A DNA stretch of 64,000 nucleotides, from NCBI RefSeq assembly GCF_024498135.1, contig NZ_JANHOH010000001.1, forward strand, positions 1,426,001-1,490,000. Direction: 5' to 3'. Position numbers and translations under genes: made by a program. Position 1 is the first letter of the stretch; every line of letters starts with the position of its first letter. Under the pieces are notes generated by a model that saw only the letters and a list, made by a program, of their open reading frames with translations, had not been told where the DNA came from and searched no databases. This stretch comes from Mucilaginibacter aquariorum (GTDB lineage: Bacteria; Bacteroidota; Bacteroidia; Sphingobacteriales; Sphingobacteriaceae). Shown in pieces: positions 60,985 to 64,000 of the stretch.

Positions 60985-61440
60985 TTAGTGAGAGGTTTTC
61001 TCTATTTTTTTGTGCGTTTCCAGGTAAACAGGCAGCGCGGCCGAGCCATACCAAGGATATAATTCGGCATCTAAAAGCTTTGATTTAAAGGCCGGATCGG
61101 TAGCTAATAACCCTTTGGCTTCCTCAACAGTTTTGGTATTGAAAATAAATATCCCCCGGTAATTTTTATCGTTTTTGCCGATAGGGCCGGCAACAACCAG
61201 TTTACCATTAGCAGCTAAACGACCAATGTTAGCCATATGCCCTTTAAACAAGCTATCGATGGTGGCCTTATCCGTCGTTTTGTTTTCGCCTGTTTTTAGG
61301 ATCACCAGCACATACATTTTCATGCCGTATTCGTCGGCGCCAAGCGAATCTGCCAGGGCTTTGTTGTATTGGGTTGTACCTTGCGCTTTTGCGCCTGCCG
61401 CTAAAATACAAAACAGCGCAAATAGGTATATATTTTTCAT
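60985..61440 (-). CDS. YCII-like protein with signal peptide
   Basis: 151 residues from ATG 61440 (the longer frame is rejected because MKNIYLFALFCILAAGAKAQ is a clean signal). The body has MKMYVLVILKTGENKTTDKA, LAANGKLVVAGPIG and GIFIFNTKTVEEAKGLL, the YCII ferredoxin-like pattern. Most YCII proteins are cytosolic; the exported form here is less usual. Function unknown. Confidence 0.8.
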   Translation of the reverse strand: MKNIYLFALFCILAAGAKAQGTTQYNKALADSLGADEYGMKMYVLVILKTGENKTTDKATIDSLFKGHMANIGRLAANGKLVVAGPIGKNDKNYRGIFIFNTKTVEEAKGLLATDPAFKSKLLDAELYPWYGSAALPVYLETHKKIEKTSH

Positions 61441-61484
61441 GAGGGGTAATTTATACAACTAAGATAAGCAATTAATTAAATGTC

Positions 61485-62921
61485 TTAAAAATCAACACTG
61501 TAACGTGTGGATACACGCAGATACGGGTAGCGCTTGTTAACATCGGGATGCTCGTCGTACTTGCCGCGTAAAAAGAAATAACCCGACTCGGCGGCTAATG
61601 AAAGCGATTTGGAAAATGCATACCTTACCTCGCTGGTTACTGTGTGTAAAAAGTAATGAGATTTATTGCCGTTTACCGTATAGAGCCATCCCCCGCGATA
61701 ATCAATACCCGCAAAAAAACGTTCGGCGAATTTTAAACCAGCCCCGCCATTTATGCTAAACCCCGACGTATAATCGTAATTACGACCGTTGGAATTATAG
61801 GTATTTGGCACCGCGGCCAATAATACCGGGCCAAGGCCGATATTGGTGTTAAAGGTAAATTTCTTGCTCATATCATACGTCGAAAACAGGTTTGCCTTAA
61901 CACTTTGCCCGCCATAAAAAAAGGCCTCGTTACTAATGTAATCGTAATTTGCAGATATGATAACCAAATGCTTAAGGTCGCGGTTAGAGCGCAGCTCCCA
62001 GCCCGCCAGCGAGCCATACACGCTAAGCAGGTTCACCATTGAGCTATCGTCCTTACCCACTTCTATGTTGATGAAAATATTACTGAACGGTGTGCTATAA
62101 TCCTTGTAGCGGTTGCCATACATTAGTTTAGCCCTGCCGAATATGCCTGTTTTTTTACCGTTGCCACCATCATTGCCGATAATACTGTTAAAAGTACGGG
62201 CGCCGAGGTCAAACTCTGCCGATACCTGCGATGAATCGCGATCTTTTGGATTACCGTAAACCCTGCCCCACCTGCCATCAAGCAGGCGGTTAAGGCCGTT
62301 CATGGGGTTAGCTAAAAACGCGGCTATCTCTTCCAATTGCCTGCCAAAACCCCGGTGGCGGTTATTTACAATTTTGTTTGATAGCCGGTAACTCATCTCG
62401 CCCAGCACTATACCCCCAAAGCTGGTATTTACAAAATCATTGGGCGATGGGCGCTCGTTTTCTCCAAAGGTTTCCCATACGTAGCTTCCGGCCAGTGCAG
62501 CCGGTGCCGATTGCCAGAAAGTATAACCATTAGCGCGAAACGCGCTAAAGTAAAGGCTGCCCTGGTACGGGTGGCCAAACTGGTTGGTCCTAAATATATC
62601 CTTATCCCACTGCCAGCTCCCCGGGTTTAAATTACGGGTTATTGTTGCGCCGGTTACCCTTGCATAAACTGCATTAGCTACAAACCTGTTATAACTAAAA
62701 GGTATAGCTTGTGCCAGGCCCCACTCAGCAGCAGCACGGCCAAAACGTTTGGTATCTGGCGGGGCGGGGCCAAAAAATGATGTGCGCTGCCTTTTAGGTT
62801 TTGGTACACTATCTACGATAAGTTTTTCGGCGTCTTGCGCGGTTTGGGAATAGACAAAGACAGGGGCTAATAACAAAACTATTACAAGCGCTACTATAAA
62901 CTGGCGTGGTAAAAATTTCAA
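61485..62921 (-). CDS. DUF3943 outer-membrane protein
   Basis: 478 residues with signal peptide (QFIVALVIVLLLAPVFVYSQ). Mature N-terminus has AAAEWGLAQAIPFSYNRFV, WDKDIFRTNQFGHPYQGSLY and NDFVNTSFGGIVLGEMSYRL, the DUF3943 pattern. The second half is strand-rich (about 235-478) ending YLRVSTRYSVDF, a terminal barrel-type strand. Function unknown. Confidence 0.85.
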   Translation of the reverse strand: MKFLPRQFIVALVIVLLLAPVFVYSQTAQDAEKLIVDSVPKPKRQRTSFFGPAPPDTKRFGRAAAEWGLAQAIPFSYNRFVANAVYARVTGATITRNLNPGSWQWDKDIFRTNQFGHPYQGSLYFSAFRANGYTFWQSAPAALAGSYVWETFGENERPSPNDFVNTSFGGIVLGEMSYRLSNKIVNNRHRGFGRQLEEIAAFLANPMNGLNRLLDGRWGRVYGNPKDRDSSQVSAEFDLGARTFNSIIGNDGGNGKKTGIFGRAKLMYGNRYKDYSTPFSNIFINIEVGKDDSSMVNLLSVYGSLAGWELRSNRDLKHLVIISANYDYISNEAFFYGGQSVKANLFSTYDMSKKFTFNTNIGLGPVLLAAVPNTYNSNGRNYDYTSGFSINGGAGLKFAERFFAGIDYRGGWLYTVNGNKSHYFLHTVTSEVRYAFSKSLSLAAESGYFFLRGKYDEHPDVNKRYPYLRVSTRYSVDF

Positions 62922-63032
62922 TATATTATGCTTTGATCAAGGTTAAGTAAATAACAACCATACGTTATGGTATTGTTATTAAAGTATCACACTTGAATAA
63001 TGCATTTTACCCCTAAATGTTTTGAGAATTTG

Positions 63033-63284
63033 TTATTGATATTTATTCTGTACAATCTGCTCCTGTATCTTTTCGCCTTCAAGCGCAAGGCCAATATTCA
63101 CCAGAAATTCTGCATCAACGTGGTGGTCATCTGCAGATTGCCACTTGCCTAAGCGGTTTATTATTAAAAAGCTTGAACCATTTTCATGCATTATACGAAA
63201 ACCATGCAAACCATTAATATTCTCGGGCTTTACCTGTAAGTATAACAATGCCCCTGTAGATGGATCTTTCACTCCTATTTTCAT
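63033..63284 (-). CDS. Small protein, third gene of a mini-operon
   Basis: 83 residues, soluble (MKIGVKDPSTGALLYLQV, INRLGKWQSADDHH, FLVNIGLALEGEKI). No family recognised. Its layout (short beta strands, a KWQ motif, then a helix ending ALEGEKIQEQ) resembles the 91-residue protein of 63457-63732, suggesting distant paralogy. It starts 5 nt after the 56-residue gene. Confidence 0.6.
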   Translation of the reverse strand: MKIGVKDPSTGALLYLQVKPENINGLHGFRIMHENGSSFLIINRLGKWQSADDHHVDAEFLVNIGLALEGEKIQEQIVQNKYQ

Positions 63285-63289
63285 GGCAT

Positions 63290-63460
63290 CTAATTTTTAG
63301 TGTTATCGTCTCCCCTGTTCTTTAACTCAGCAGCTACAGCTGCTTCTTTTGAATTATCTGAGTTCTGTGCATTTAATTCGGCCTGCTTTATTGCGTTTTT
63401 ATCGGGCAAAGCATCAATATTTTCCTTTTTATTTTTCTTGTTGGTTTTTAACTGTTTCAT
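63290..63460 (-). CDS. Short Lys/Asn-rich protein, middle gene of the mini-operon
   Basis: 56 residues (MKQLKTNKKNKKENIDALPD, then KQAELNAQNSDNSKEAAVAA and a charged end). ATG at 63458-63460 overlaps the stop of the preceding gene by 4 nt and the stop at 63290-63292 is 5 nt before the next gene, so it is probably a real small gene. No signal peptide; highly charged. No known function. Confidence 0.6.
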   Translation of the reverse strand: MKQLKTNKKNKKENIDALPDKNAIKQAELNAQNSDNSKEAAVAAELKNRGDDNTKN

Positions 63461-63732
63461 TGGTTTATCTCCTCATCAATAGCCACCCCAAGCGCTTCTA
63501 CGTCTTCAGGTTCCAGGCACGGCGAACCCGGCCGCTCCAATTGCCATTTATTATCTTTTTTGGATATAATAATTGGGTTAGCAATTCCTGTTATCGTTTC
63601 AGCTACGAAACGGTCCTTGCCCAACGCTCTTATTATAAAGCCAACAGAAAAACCACGCACGGCGCTTTTTACGGTGAAAACATTCATATCTAAACAGGTC
63701 TTCGTTTTAATACAGGTAGCTACATACCCCAT
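63457..63732 (-). CDS. Small protein, first gene of the mini-operon
   Basis: 91 residues from 63732, or 76 if the internal Met16 (MNVFTVKSAVRGFSVGF) is the true start. Pattern ANPIIISKKDNKWQLERPG and LEPEDVEALGVAIDEEI parallels the third gene (KWQ motif, acidic helix). No family recognised. Confidence 0.6.
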   Translation of the reverse strand: MGYVATCIKTKTCLDMNVFTVKSAVRGFSVGFIIRALGKDRFVAETITGIANPIIISKKDNKWQLERPGSPCLEPEDVEALGVAIDEEINQ

Positions 63733-63859
63733 ATTAAAGAGCGGATATACCGCTACCTTTTATATAACAATATTGGCCGTAAGGAGTTTACATTATTTTT
63801 GCTTTTATTAAAACCAAGTTTGTCAAATTATGTTGTGGTTGTTTATTTTCTTAATGTAG
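63733..63859. other. Intergenic, no feature recognised
   Basis: AT-rich stretch between the mini-operon and the histidine kinase remnant. An in-frame TAG (63857-63859) ends the possibility of a longer upstream frame for the fragment. Confidence 0.4.
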
Positions 63860-64000
63860 GTATCTGGGCCCGGGTTTATATATTTATATATAAGTGCCGA
63901 AATTGTAGAGCTCCATGGTGGTAAAATAGGTGTAGTAAGCGAAGCTGGGATAGGGAGCACCTTCTGGTTCACTATACCATGCAGGAATAAATACTATTGC
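63860..64000 (+). pseudogene. Histidine kinase HATPase C-terminal remnant
   Basis: From 63860 the plus frame reads [20 protein letters not shown], then [19 protein letters not shown], the end of a sensor kinase ATPase domain. The glycine-rich G2 loop, normally GxGLGLxI, is altered to PGFIYLYI, and no N-terminal kinase part precedes it, only a stop codon. The frame is open to the window edge for a few residues. It is probably a decayed remnant, but the right-hand end is not visible. Confidence 0.6.

Noticed and set aside
1..64000. CRISPR array, tRNA, rRNA or transposase genes
   Set aside because: No regularly spaced repeats, no cloverleaf-like sequences and no transposase motifs were noticed; this was by eye, so a short tRNA could be missed.

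Overview
This window looks like chromosomal DNA of a Bacteroidota member, most likely Sphingobacteriaceae (Mucilaginibacter/Pedobacter-like). The support is a type IX secretion (T9SS) substrate with a gliding-motility-type C-terminal domain beside a PorP/SprF partner, an UpxY-type NusG paralogue, giant Bacteroidota-style YD/RHS proteins, -7 promoter boxes of the TAnnTTTG type, weak Shine-Dalgarno usage and families such as DUF4905, DUF3943 and TIGR02757. The genus is an inference from family content only.

Layout. (1) 1-4903, minus strand: the promoter-proximal end of a contractile injection system operon (eCIS, phage-tail-like). It is headed by the UpxY/NusG-like gene, followed by sheath, tube, a zinc-ribbon assembly protein, a proline-rich protein and a DUF4255 (Pvc16/Afp16-like) protein that runs off the left edge. 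(2) 5249-8989: a PAP2 phosphatase, a DoxX-like membrane protein with a cysteine-rich tail, a broken EamA transporter and a tail-fibre-like surface protein. (3) 9138-30799, minus strand: a tightly packed seven-gene operon of about 21.7 kb. In transcription order it encodes a helical plus beta-barrel outer membrane protein, an Fn3-like exported protein, a lipoprotein, a 2232-residue YD-type protein, a membrane-anchored protein, a 2960-residue RHS protein with a clan-CD-peptidase-like C-terminal tip, and a small exported protein that overlaps the tip gene and may be its immunity protein. This is the best candidate here for an undescribed system. (4) 31101-35716, plus strand: divergent from (3), a PKD-rich T9SS substrate translationally coupled to PorP/SprF. 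(5) 35833-64000: mostly housekeeping and conserved genes: mnmE, NdpA-like, msrA, TIGR02757, a cystathionine gamma-synthase family enzyme, proS, a FadL-like porin, dps, LysM protein, udk, an erythromycin-esterase-like protein, pnp, rpsO, MATE, an M61 peptidase, thioesterase, Lrp/AsnC, DUF3943, and three tiny genes. A gene fragment of a histidine kinase sits at the right edge.

How it fits together. Two independent delivery-type systems are close together: a contractile eCIS with its own antiterminator, and an RHS shell/toxin operon with its own predicted outer membrane barrel next to T9SS components. The right half carries several dispersed palindromic repeats, one of which lies in frame inside a conserved gene. 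Decay marks are a frameshifted methyltransferase, a truncated EamA gene and the kinase remnant. No tRNA, rRNA, CRISPR array, transposase or integrase was recognised.
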